Assembly: GCA_964035795.1 (NCBI GenBank)
Contig: OZ038322.1
Coordinates: 23,394,359-23,458,358 of the forward strand
From: Pterobdella sp. o SKG-2022
Taxonomy: Eukaryota > Annelida > Clitellata > Hirudinida > Piscicolidae
Direction: 5' to 3'
Length of the DNA: 64,000 bases
The position numbers were made by a program, and so were the translations under genes. The notes below the pieces were generated by a model, which was not told the DNA's origin, searched no databases, and saw nothing but the letters and a program-made list of their open reading frames with translations. Below, piece by piece: positions 39,401 through 53,087 of this stretch (positions within the stretch are counted from its first letter, which is position 1; each line of letters begins with the position of its first letter).

Positions 39401-41712
39401 GATTCCTAAATAGCAAGAATATCTAAAGTTTTCTTAGTATTTTGAATTTAAAACGCATTTAGCCAAAGTATCAGTCGGTTGATTAAATAATTTGATTGCA
39501 TAGATGTTTCAAGATGATTCAGTTCACATGACAGAATGCTGTGATGTTTAGAAAATCTACATACAAATCTAACCCTAAGATTACTGGTTTTCAATTGCAA
39601 AAAGAAATTTTGTACTTTTAATCTTCTCCCATTAATACATAATTTATACGTCACATTGGATTCTGCATTTAATCCACAGTTATTACACCACCACTATAAC
39701 AACGGCAAGATGAGCGTGGGTGATGGCGGTAACAGTATCAGGCTATTTTAATCTTTGTATTGCTCTTGTCACACAAGCTATCTTTTGCCATCATGATCAT
39801 CTAGTTTGTGCGAAATGTACCGTATGTTCAGTCACATCATAAGCCATCTATCCTACTCTAAAAGCATTTTTAACGATTCCTAAATAGCAAGAATATCTAA
39901 AGTTTTCTTAGTATTTTGAATTTAAAACACATTTAGCCAAAGTATCAGTCGGTTGATTAAATAATTTGATTGCATAGGTGTTTCAAGATGATTCAGTTCA
40001 AATGACAGAATGCTGTGATGTTTAGAAAATCTACATACAAATCTAACACTAAGATTACTGGTTTTCAATTGCAAAAAGAAATTTTGTACTTTTAATCTTC
40101 TCCCATTAATACATAATTTATACGTCACATTGGATTCTGCATTTAATCCACAGTTATTACACCACCACTATAACAACGGCAAGATGAGCGTGGGTGATGG
40201 CGGTAACAGTATCAGGCTATTTTCATCTTTGTATTGCTCTTGTCACACAAGCTATCTTTTGCCATCATGATCATCTAGTTTGTGCGAAATGTACCGTATG
40301 TTCAGTCACATCATAAGCCATCTATCCTACTCTAAAAGCATTTTTAAAGATTCCTAAATAGCAAGAATATCTAAAGTTTTCTTAGTATTTTGAATTTAAA
40401 ACGCATTTAGCCAAAGTATCAGTCGGTTGATTAAATAATTTGATTGCATAGGTGTTTCAAGATGATTCAGTTCACATGACAGAATGCTGTGATGTTTAGA
40501 AAATCTACATACAAATCTAACCCTAAGATTACTGGTTTTCAATTGCAAAAAGAAATTTTGTACTTTTAATCTTCTCCCATTAATACATAATTTATACGTC
40601 ACATTGGATTCTGCATTTAATCCACAGTTATTACACCACCACTATAACAACGGCAAGATGAGCGTGGGTGATGGCGGTAACAGTATCAGGCTATTTTAAT
40701 CTTTGTATTGCTCTTGTCACACAAGCTATCTTTTGCCATCATGATCATCTAGTTTGTGCGAAATGTACCGTATGTTCAGTCACATCATAAGCCATCTATC
40801 CTACTCTAAAAGCATTTTTAACGATTCCTAAATAGCAAGAATATCTAAAGTTTTCTTAGTATTTTGAATTTAAAACACATTTAGCCAAAGTATCAGTCGG
40901 TTGATTAAATAATTTGATTGCATAGGTGTTTCAAGATGATTCAGTTCAAATGACAGAATGCTGTGATGTTTAGAAAATCTACATACAAATCTAACCCTAA
41001 GATTACTGGTTTTCAATTGCAAAAAGAAATTTTGTACTTTTAATCTTCTCCCATTAATACATAATTTATACGTCACATTGGATTCTGCATTTAATCCACA
41101 GTTATTACACCACCACTATAACAACGGCAAGATGAGCGTCGGTGATGGCGGTAACAGTATCAGGCTATTTTAATCTTTGTATTGCTCTTGTCATACAAGC
41201 TATCTTTTGCCATCATGATCATCTAGTTTGTGCGAAATGTACCGTATGTTCAGTCACATCATAAGCCATCTATCCTACTCTAAAAGCATTTTTAAAGATT
41301 CCTAAATAGCAAGAATATCTAAAGTTTTCTTAGTATTTTGAATTTAAAACACATTTAGCCAAAGTATCAGTCGGTTGATTAAATAATTTGATTGCATAGG
41401 TGTTTCAAGATGATTCAGTTCAAATGACAGAATGCTGTGATGTTTAGAAAATCTACATACAAATCTAACCCTAAGATTACTGGTTTTCAATTGCAAAAAG
41501 AAATTTTGTACTTTTAATCTTCTCCCATTAATACATAATTTATACGTCACATTGGATTCTGCATTTAATCCACAGTTATTACACCACCACTATAACAACG
41601 GCAAGATGAGCGTGGGTGATGGCGGTAACAGTATCAGGCTATTTTAATCTTTGTATTGCTCTTGTCATACAAGCTATCTTTTGCCATCATGATCATCTAG
41701 TTTGTGCGAAAT
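36499..41712 (+). repeat. Transition zone, monomers 78-88
   Basis: Left and central markers (CACATGAC, AAAACGC, TTTTTAACG) meet right-domain markers (AACACT, all AAAACAC). Monomers 84/85 and 86/87 form similar pairs: a CACATGAC copy followed by a TTTTTAACG/AAAACAC copy. Monomers 75/76 show the same pairing. Past monomer 87 I saw no further CACATGAC or TTTTTAACG. Monomers 78 and 80 share a T-for-C at offset 91 (36589 in monomer 78) with monomer 58. Confidence 0.6.
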
Positions 41713-42185
41713 GTACCGTATGTTCAGTCACATCATAAGCCATCTATCCTACTCTAAAAGCATTTTTAAAGATTCCTAAATAGCAAGAATATCTAAAGTT
41801 TTCTTAGTATTTTGAATTTAAAACACATTTAGCCAAAGTATCAGTCGGTTGATTAAATAATTTGATTGCATAGGTGTTTCAAGATGATTCAGTTCAAATG
41901 ACAGAATGCTGTGATGTTTAGAAAATCTACATACAAATCTAACACTAAGATTACTGGTTTTCAATTGCAAAAAGAACTTTTGTACTTTTAATCTTCTCCC
42001 ATTAATACATAATTTATACGTCACACTGGATTCTGCATTTAATCCACAGTTATTACACCACCACTATAACAACGGCAAGATGAGCGTGGGTGATGGCGGT
42101 AACAGTATCAGGCTATTTTAATCTTTGTATTGCTCTTGTCACACAAGCTACTTTTGCCATCATGATCATCTAGTTTGTGCGAAAT
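41713..42185 (+). repeat. Monomer 89, 473 bp (1-bp deletion)
   Basis: AAGCTATCTTTT becomes AAGCTACTTTT at about 42150, which shifts the phase of all later monomers by one. It also carries AACACT and AGAACTTTTG, shared with monomers 126 and 135. Confidence 0.95.
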
Positions 42186-45100
42186 GTACCGTATGTTCAG
42201 TCACATCATAAGCCATCTATCCTACTCTAAAAGCATTTTTAAAGATTCCTAAATAGCAAGAATATCTAAAGTTTTCTTAGTATTTTGAATTTAAAACACA
42301 TTTAGCCAAAGTATCAGTCGGTTGATTAAATAATTTGATTGCATAGGTGTTTCAAGATGATTCAGTTCAAATGACAGAATGCTGTGATGTTTAGAAAATC
42401 TACATACAAATCTAACCCTAAGATTACTGGTTTTCAATTGCAAAAAGAAATTTTGTACTTTTAATCTTCTCCCATTAATACATAATTTATACGTCACATT
42501 GGATTCTGCATTTAATCCACAGTTATTACACCACCACTATAACAACGGCAAGATGAGCGTCGGTGATGGCGGTAACAGTATCAGGCTATTTTAATCTTTG
42601 TATTGCTCTTGTCATACAAGCTATCTTTTGCCATCATGATCATCTAGTTTGTGCGAAATGTACCGTATGTTCAGTCACATCATAAGCCATCTATCCTACT
42701 CTAAAAGCATTTTTAAAGATTCCTAAATAGCAAGAATATCTAAAGTTTTCTTAGTATTTTGAATTTAAAACACATTTAGCCAAAGTATCAGTCGGTTGAT
42801 TAAATAATTTGATTGCATAGGTGTTTCAAGATGATTCAGTTCAAATGACAGAATGCTGTGATGTTTAGAAAATCTACATACAAATCTAACCCTAAGATTA
42901 CTGGTTTTCAATTGCAAAAAGAAATTTTGTACTTTTAATCTTCTCCCATTAATACATAATTTATACGTCACACTGGATTCTGCATTTAATCCACAGTTAT
43001 TACACCACCACTATAACAACGGCAAGATGAGCGTGGGTGATGGCGGTAACAGTATCAGGCTATTTTAATCTTTGTATTGCTCTTGTCACACAAGCTATCT
43101 TTTGCCATCATGATCATCTAGTTTGTGCGAAATGTACCGTATGTTCAGTCACATCATAAGCCATCTATCCTACTCTAAAAGCATTTTTAAAGATTCCTAA
43201 ATAGCAAGAATATCTAAAGTTTTCTTAGTATTTTGAATTTAAAACACATTTAGCCAAAGTATCAGTCGGTTGATTAAATAATTTGATTGCATAGGTGTTT
43301 CAAGATGATTCAGTTCAAATGACAGAATGCTGTGATGTTTAGAAAATCTACATACAAATCTAACACTAAGATTACTGGTTTTCAATTGCAAAAAGAAATT
43401 TTGTACTTTTAATCTTCTCCCATTAATACATAATTTATACGTCACACTGGATTCTGCATTTAATCCACAGTTATTACACCACCACTATAACAACGGCAAG
43501 ATGAGCGTGGGTGATGGCGGTAACAGTATCAGGCTATTTTAATCTTTGTATTGCTCTTGTCACACAAGCTATCTTTTGCCATCATGATCATCTAGTTTGT
43601 GCGAAATGTACCGTATGTTCAGTCACATCATAAGCCATCTATCCTACTCTAAAAGCATTTTTAAAGATTCCTAAATAGCAAGAATATCTAAAGTTTTCTT
43701 AGTATTTTGAATTTAAAACACATTTAGCCAAAGTATCAGTCGGTTGATTAAATAATTTGATTGCATAGGTGTTTCAAGATGATTCAGTTCAAATGACAGA
43801 ATGCTGTGATGTTTAGAAAATCTACATACAAATCTAACACTAAGATTACTGGTTTTCAATTGCAAAAAGAAATTTTGTACTTTTAATCTTCTCCCATTAA
43901 TACATAATTTATACGTCACACTGGATTCTGCATTTAATCCACAGTTATTACACCACCACTATAACAACGGCAAGATGAGCGTGGGTGATGGCGGTAACAG
44001 TATCAGGCTATTTTAATCTTTGTATTGCTCTTGTCATACAAGCTATCTTTTGCCATCATGATCATCTAGTTTGTGCGAAATGTACCGTATGTTCAGTCAC
44101 ATCATAAGCCATCTATCCTACTCTAAAAGCATTTTTAAAGATTCCTAAATAGCAAGAATATCTAAAGTTTTCTTAGTATTTTGAATTTAAAACACATTTA
44201 GCCAAAGTATCAGTCGGTTGATTAAATAATTTGATTGCATAGGTGTTTCAAGATGATTCAGTTCAAATGACAGAATGCTGTGATGTTTAGAAAATCTACA
44301 TACAAATCTAACACTAAGATTACTGGTTTTCAATTGCAAAAAGAATTTTTGTACTTTTAATCTTCTCCCATTAATACATAATTTATACGTCACACTGGAT
44401 TCTGCATTTAATCCACAGTTATTACACCACCACTATAACAACGGCAAGATGAGCGTGGGTGATGGCGGTAACAGTATCAGGCTATTTTCATCTTTGTATT
44501 GCTCTTGTCACACAAGCTATCTTTTGCCATCATGATCATCTAGTTTGTGCGAAATGTACCGTATGTTCAGTCACATCATAAGCCATCTATCCTACTCTAA
44601 AAGCATTTTTAAAGATTCCTAAATAGCAAGAATATCTAAAGTTTTCTTAGTATTTTGAATTTAAAACACATTTAGCCAAAGTATCAGTCGGTTGATTAAA
44701 TAATTTGATTGCATAGGTGTTTCAAGATGATTCAGTTCAAATGACAGAATGCTGTGATGTTTAGAAAATCTACATACAAATCTAACCCTAAGATTACTGG
44801 TTTTCAATTGCAAAAAGAAATTTTGTACTTTTAATCTTCTCCCATTAATACATAATTTATACGTCACACTGGATTCTGCATTTAATCCACAGTTATTACA
44901 CCACCACTATAACAACGGCAAGATGAGCGTGGGTGATGGCGGTAACCGTATCAGGCTATTTTAATCTTTGTATTGCTCTTGTCACACAAGCTATCTTTTG
45001 CCATCATGATCATCTAGTTTGTGCGAAATGTACCGTATGTTCAGTCACATCATAAGCCATCTATCCTACTCTAAAAGCATTTTTAAAGATTCCTAAATAG

Positions 45101-45503
45101 CAAGAATATCTAAAGTTTTCTTAGTATTTTGAATTTAAAACACATTTAGCCAAAGTATCAGTCGGTTGATTAAATAATTTGATTGCATAGGTGTTTCAAG
45201 ATGATTCAGTTCAAATGACAGAATGCTGTGATGTTTAGAAAATCTACATACAAATCTAACACTAAGATTACTGGTTTTCAATTGCAAAAAGAATTTTTGT
45301 ACTTTTAATCTTCTCCCATTAATACATAATTTATACGTCACACTGGATTCTGCATTTAATCCACAGTTATTACACCACCACTATAACAACGGCAAGATGA
45401 GCGTGGGTGATGGCGGTAACAGTATCAGGCTATTTTCATCTTTGTATTGCTCTTGTCACACAAGCTATCTTTTGCCATCATGATCATCTAGTTTGTGCGA
45501 AAT

Positions 45504-46925
45504 GTACCGTATGTTCAGTCACATCATAAGCCATCTATCTTACTCTAAAAGCATTTTTAAAGATTCCTAAATAGCAAGAATATCTAAAGTTTTCTTAGTA
45601 TTTTGAATTTAAAACACATTTAGCCAAAGTATCAGTCGGTTGATTAAATAATTTGATTGCATAGGTGTTTCAAGATGATTCAGTCCAAATGACAGAATGC
45701 TGTGATGTTTAGAAAATCTACATACAAATCTAACACTAAGATTACTGGTTTTCAATTGCAAAAAGAAATTTTGTACTTTTAATCTTCTCCCATTAATACA
45801 TAATTTATACGTCACACTGGATTCTGCATTTAATCCACAGTTATTACACCACCACTATAACAACGGCAAGATGAGCGTGGGTGATGGCGGTAACAGTATC
45901 AGGCTATTTTAATCTTTGTATTGCTCTTGTCACACAAGCTATCTTTTGCCATCATGATCATCTAGTTTGTGCGAAATGTACCGTATGTTCAGTCACATCA
46001 TAAGCCATCTATCCTACTCTAAAAGCATTTTTAAAGATTCCTAAATAGGAAGAATATCTAAAGTTTTCTTAGTATTTTAAATTTAAAACACATTTAGCCA
46101 AAGTATCAGTCGGTTGATTAAATAATTTGATTGCATAGGTGTTTCAAGATGATTCAGTTCAAATGACAGAATGCTGTGATGTTTAGAAAATCTACATACA
46201 AATCTAACCCTAAGATTACTGGTTTTCAATTGCAAAAAGAAATTTTGTACTTTTAATCTTCTCCCATTAATACATAATTTATACGTCACATTGGATTCTG
46301 CATTTAATCCACAGTTATTACACCACCACTATAACAACGGCAAGATGAGCGTGGGTGATGGCGGTAACAGTATCAGGCTATTTTCATCTTTGTATTGCTC
46401 TTGTCACACAAGCTATCTTTTGCCATCATGATCATCTAGTTTGTGCGAAATGTACCGTATGTTCAGTCACATCATAAGCCATCTATCCTACTCTAAAAGC
46501 ATTTTTAAAGATTCCTAAATAGCAAGAATATCTAAAGTTTTCTTAGTATTTTGAATTTAAAACACATTTAGCCAAAGTATCAGTCGGTTGATTAAATAAT
46601 TTGATTGCATAGGTGTTTCAAGATGATTCAGTTCAAATGACAGAATGCTGTGATGTTTAGAAAATCTACATACAAATCTAACCCTAAGATTACTGGTTTT
46701 CAATTGCAAAAAGAAATTTTGTACTTTTAATCTTCTCCCATTAATACATAATTTATACGTCACATTGGATTCTGCATTTAATCCACAGTTATTACACCAC
46801 CACTATAACAACGGCAAGATGAGCGTGGGTGATGGCGGTAACAGTATCAGGCTATTTTAATCTTTGTATTGCTCTTGTCATACAAGCTATCTTTTGCCAT
46901 CATGATCATCTAGTTTGTGCGAAAT
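45504..46925 (+). repeat. Right-domain block, monomers 97-99
   Basis: Monomer 97 has CAGTCC (45685). Monomer 98 has the paired variants ATAGGAAG and TTTTAAATTT. The same markers reappear at 49770-51665 (monomers 106-109), where one extra monomer (107) separates them. Confidence 0.65.
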
Positions 46926-49769
46926 GTACCGTATGTTCAGTCACATCATAAGCCATCTATCCTACTCTAAAAGCATTTTTAAAGATTCCTAAATAGCAAG
47001 AATATCTAAAGTTTTCTTAGTATTTTGAATTTAAAACACATTTAGCCAAAGTATCAGTCGGTTGATTAAATAATTTGATTGCATAGGTGTTTCAAGATGA
47101 TTCAGTTCAAATGACAGAATGCTGTGATGTTTAGAAAATCTACATACAAATCTAACCCTAAGATTACTGGTTTTCAATTGCAAAAAGAAATTTTGTACTT
47201 TTAATCTTCTCCCATTAATACATAATTTATACGTCACATTGGATTCTGCATTTAATCCACAGTTATTACACCACCACTATAACAACGGCAAGATGAGCGT
47301 GGGTGATGGTAGTAACAGTATCAGGCTATTTTAATCTTTGTATTGCTCTTGTCACACAAGCTATCTTTTGCCATCATGATCATCTAGTTTGTGCGAAATG
47401 TACCGTATGTTCATTCACATCATAAGCCATCTATCCTACTCTAAAAGCATTTTTAAAGATTCCTAAATAGCAAGAATATCTAAAGTTTTCTTAGTATTTT
47501 GAATTTAAAACACATTTAGCCAAAGTATCAATCGGTTGATTAAATAATTTGATTGCATAGGTGTTTCAAGATGATTCAGTTCAAATGACAGAATGCTGTG
47601 ATGTTTAGAAAATCTACATACAAATCTAACACTAAGATTACTGGTTTTCAATTGCAAAAAGAAATTTTGTACTTTTAATCTTCTCCCATTAATACATAAT
47701 TTATACGTCACACTGGATTCTGCATTTAATTCACAGTTATTACACCACCACTATAACAACGGCAAGATGAGCGTGGGTGATGGCGGTAACAGTATCAGGC
47801 TATTTTAATCTTTGTATTGCTCTTGTCACACAAGCTATCTTTTGCCATCATGATCATCTAGTTTGTGCGAAATGTACCGTATGTTCAGTCACATCATAAG
47901 CCATCTATCCTACTCTAAAAGCATTTTTAAAGATTCCTAAATAGCAAGAATATCTAAAGTTTTCTTAGTATTTTGAATTTAAAACACATTTAGCCAAAGT
48001 ATCAGTCGGTTGATTAAATAATTTGATTGCATAGGTGTTTCAAGATGATTCAGTTCAAATGACAGAATGCTGTGATGTTTAGAAAATCTACATACAAATC
48101 TAACACTAAGATTACTGGTTTTCAATTGCAAAAAGAATTTTTGTACTTTTAATCTTCTCCCATTAATACATAATTTATACGTCACACTGGATTCTGCATT
48201 TAATCCACAGTTATTACACCACCACTATAACAACGGCAAGATGAGCGTGGGTGATGGCGGTAACAGTATCAGGCTATTTTCATCTTTGTATTGCTCTTGT
48301 CACACAAGCTATCTTTTGCCATCATGATCATCTAGTTTGTGCGAAATGTACCGTATGTTCAGTCACATCATAAGCCATCTATCCTACTCTAAAAGCATTT
48401 TTAAAGATTCCTAAATAGCAAGAATATCTAAAGTTTTCTTAGTATTTTGAATTTAAAACACATTTAGCCAAAGTATCAGTCGGTTGATTAAATAATTTGA
48501 TTGCATAGGTGTTTCAAGATGATTCAGTTCAAATGACAGAATGCTGTGATGTTTAGAAAATCTACATACAAATCTAACCCTAAGATTACTGGTTTTCAAT
48601 TGCAAAAAGAAATTTTGTACTTTTAATCTTCTCCCATTAATACATAATTTATACGTCACATTGGATTCTGCATTTAATCCACAGTTATTACACCACCACT
48701 ATAACAACGGCAAGATGAGCGTGGGTGATGGCGGTAACAGTATCAGGCTATTTTCATCTTTGTATTGCTCTTGTCACACAAGCTATCTTTTGCCATCATG
48801 ATCATCTAGTTTGTGCGAAATGTACCGTATGTTCAGTCACATCATAAGCCATCTATCCTACTCTAAAAGCATTTTTAAAGATTCCTAAATAGCAAGAATA
48901 TCTAAAGTTTTCTTAGTATTTTGAATTTAAAACACATTTAGCCAAAGTATCAGTCGGTTGATTAAATAATTTGATTGCATAGGTGTTTCAAGATGATTCA
49001 GTTCAAATGACAGAATGCTGTGATGTTTAGAAAATCTACATACAAATCTAACCCTAAGATTACTGGTTTTCAATTGCAAAAAGAAATTTTGTACTTTTAA
49101 TCTTCTCCCATTAATACATAATTTATACGTCACATTGGATTCTGCATTTAATCCACAGTTATTACACCACCACTATAACAACGGCAAGATGAGCGTGGGT
49201 AATGGCGGTAACAGTATCAGGCTATTTTAATCTTTGTATTGCTCTTGTCACACAAGCTATCTTTTGCCATCATGATCATCTAGTTTGTGCGAAATGTACC
49301 GTATGTTCAGTCACATCATAAGCCATCTATCCTACTCTAAAAGCATTTTTAAAGATTCCTAAATAGCAAGAATATCTAAAGTTTTCTTAGTATTTTGAAT
49401 TTAAAACACATTTAGCCAAAGTATCAGTCGGTTGATTAAATAATTTGATTGCATAGGTGTTTCAAGATGATTCAGTTCAAATGACAGAATGCTGTGATGT
49501 TTAGAAAATCTACATACAAATCTAACCCTAAGATTACTGGTTTTCAATTGCAAAAAGAAATTTTGTACTTTTAATCTTCTCCCATTAATACATAATTTAT
49601 ACGTCACATTGGATTCTGCATTTAATCCACAGTTATTACACCACCACTATAACAACGGCAAGATGAGCGTGGGTGATGGCGGTAACAGTATCAGGCTATT
49701 TTAATCTTTGTATTGCTCTTGTCACACAAGCTATCTTTTGCCATCATGATCATCTAGTTTGTGCGAAAT

Positions 49770-51665
49770 GTACCGTATGTTCAGTCACATCATAAGCCAT
49801 CTATCCTACTCTAAAAGCATTTTTAAAGATTCCTAAATAGCAAGAATATCTAAAGTTTTCTTAGTATTTTGAATTTAAAACACATTTAGCCAAAGTATCA
49901 GTCGGTTGATTAAATAATTTGATTGCATAGGTGTTTCAAGATGATTCAGTCCAAATGACAGAATGCTGTGATGTTTAGAAAATCTACATACAAATCTAAC
50001 ACTAAGATTACTGGTTTTCAATTGCAAAAAGAAATTTTGTACTTTTAATCTTCTCCCATTAATACATAATTTATACGTCACACTGGATTCTGCATTTAAT
50101 CCACAGTTATTACACCACCACTATAACAACGGCAAGATGAGCGTGGGTGATGGCGGTAACAGTATCAGGCTATTTTAATCTTTGTATTGCTCTTGTCATA
50201 CAAGCTATCTTTTGCCATCATGATCATCTAGTTTGTGCGAAATGTACCGTATGTTCAGTCACATCATAAGCCATCTATCCTACTCTAAAAGCATTTTTAA
50301 AGATTCCTAAATAGCAAGAATATCTAAAGTTTTCTTAGTATTTTGAATTTAAAACACATTTAGCCAAAGTATCAGTCGGTTGATTAAATAATTTGATTGC
50401 ATAGGTGTTTCAAGATGATTCAGTTCAAATGACAGAATGCTGTGATGTTTAGAAAATCTACATACAAATCTAACACTAAGATTACTGGTTTTCAATTGCA
50501 AAAAGAAATTTTGTACTTTTAATCTTCTCCCATTAATACATAATTTATACGTCACACTGGATTCTGCATTTAATCCACAGTTATTACACCACCACTATAA
50601 CAACGGCAAGATGAGCGTGGGTGATGGCGGTAACAGTATCAGGCTATTTTAATCTTTGTATTGCTCTTGTCACACAAGCTATCTTTTGCCATCATGATCA
50701 TCTAGTTTGTGCGAAATGTACCGTATGTTCAGTCACATCATAAGCCATCTATCCTACTCTAAAAGCATTTTTAAAGATTCCTAAATAGGAAGAATATCTA
50801 AAGTTTTCTTAGTATTTTAAATTTAAAACACATTTAGCCAAAGTATCAGTCGGTTGATTAAATAATTTGATTGCATAGGTGTTTCAAGATGATTCAGTTC
50901 AAATGACAGAATGCTGTGATGTTTAGAAAATCTACATACAAATCTAACCCTAAGATTACTGGTTTTCAATTGCAAAAAGAAATTTTGTACTTTTAATCTT
51001 CTCCCATTAATACATAATTTATACGTCACATTGGATTCTGCATTTAATCCACAGTTATTACACCACCACTATAACAACGGCAAGATGAGCGTGGGTGATG
51101 GCGGTAACAGTATCAGGCTATTTTCATCTTTGTATTGCTCTTGTCACACAAGCTATCTTTTGCCATCATGATCATCTAGTTTGTGCGAAATGTACCGTAT
51201 GTTCAGTCACATCATAAGCCATCTATCCTACTCTAAAAGCATTTTTAAAGATTCCTAAATAGCAAGAATATCTAAAGTTTTCTTAGTATTTTGAATTTAA
51301 AACACATTTAGCCAAAGTATCAGTCGGTTGATTAAATAATTTGATTGCATAGGTGTTTCAAGATGATTCAGTTCAAATGACAGAATGCTGTGATGTTTAG
51401 AAAATCTACATACAAATCTAACCCTAAGATTACTGGTTTTCAATTGCAAAAAGAAATTTTGTACTTTTAATCTTCTCCCATTAATACATAATTTATACGT
51501 CACATTGGATTCTGCATTTAATCCACAGTTATTACACCACCACTATAACAACGGCAAGATGAGCGTTGGTGATGGCGGTAACAGTATCAGGCTATTTTAA
51601 TCTTTGTATTGCTCTTGTCATACAAGCTATCTTTTGCCATCATGATCATCTAGTTTGTGCGAAAT
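49770..51665 (+). repeat. Right-domain block, monomers 106-109
   Basis: Monomer 106 has CAGTCC, 107 is an AACACT copy, and 108 has ATAGGAAG with TTTTAAATTT. Monomer 109 matches 99 apart from CGTTGG near 51566. The block matches monomers 97-99 except for one added monomer. Confidence 0.65.
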
Positions 51666-53087
51666 GTACCGTATGTTCAGTCACATCATAAGCCATCTAT
51701 CCTACTCTAAAAGCATTTTTAAAGATTCCTAAATAGCAAGAATATCTAAAGTTTTCTTAGTATTTTGAATTTAAAACACATTTAGCCAAAGTATCAGTCG
51801 GTTGATTAAATAATTTGATTGCATAGGTGTTTCAAGATGATTCAGTTCAAATGACAGAATGCTGTGATGTTTAGAAAATCTACATACAAATCTAACCCTA
51901 AGATTACTGGTTTTCAATTGCAAAAAGAAATTTTGTACTTTTAATCTTCTCCCATTAATACATAATTTATACGTCACATTGGATTCTGCATTTAATCCAC
52001 AGTTATTACACCACCACTATAACAACGGCAAGATGAGCGTGGGTGATGGCGGTAACAGTATCAGGCTATTTTAATCTTTGTATTGCTCTTGTCATACAAG
52101 CTATCTTTTGCCATCATGATCATCTAGTTTGTGCGAAATGTACCGTATGTTCAGTCACATCATAAGCCATCTATCCTACTCTAAAAGCATTTTTAAAGAT
52201 TCCTAAATAGCAAGAATATCTAAAGTTTTCTTAGTATTTTGAATTTAAAACACATTTAGCCAAAGTATCAGTCGGTTGATTAAATAATTTGATTGCATAG
52301 GTGTTTCAAGATGATTCAGTTCAAATGACAGAATGCTGTGATGTTTAGAAAATCTACATACAAATCTAACCCTAAGATTACTGGTTTTCAATTGCAAAAA
52401 GAATTTTTGTACTTTTAATCTTCTCCCATTAATACATAATTTATACGTCACACTGGATTCTGCATTTAATCCACAGTTATTACACCACCACTATAACAAC
52501 GGCAAGATGAGCGTGGGTGATGGCGGTAACAGTATCAGGCTATTTTCATCTTTGTATTGCTCTTGTCACACAAGCTATCTTTTGCCATCATGATCATCTA
52601 GTTTGTGCGAAATGTACCGTATGTTCAGTCACATCATAAGCCATCTATCCTACTCTAAAAGCATTTTTAAAGATTCCTAAATAGGAAGAATATCTAAAGT
52701 TTTCTTAGTATTTTGAATTTAAAACACATTTAGCCAAAGTATCAGTCGGTTGATTAAATAATTTGATTGCATAGGTGTTTCAAGATGATTCAGTTCAAAT
52801 GACAGAATGCTGTGATGTTTAGAAAATCTACATACAAATCTAACCCTAAGATTACTGGTTTTCAATTGCAAAAAGAAATTTTGTACTTTTAATCTTCTCC
52901 CATTAATACATAATTTATACGTCACATTGGATTCTGCATTTAATCCACAGTTATTACACCACCACTATAACAACGGCAAGATGAGCGTGGGTGATGGCGG
53001 TAACAGTATCAGGCTATTTTAATCTTTGTATTGCTCTTGTCATACAAGCTATCTTTTGCCATCATGATCATCTAGTTTGTGCGAAAT

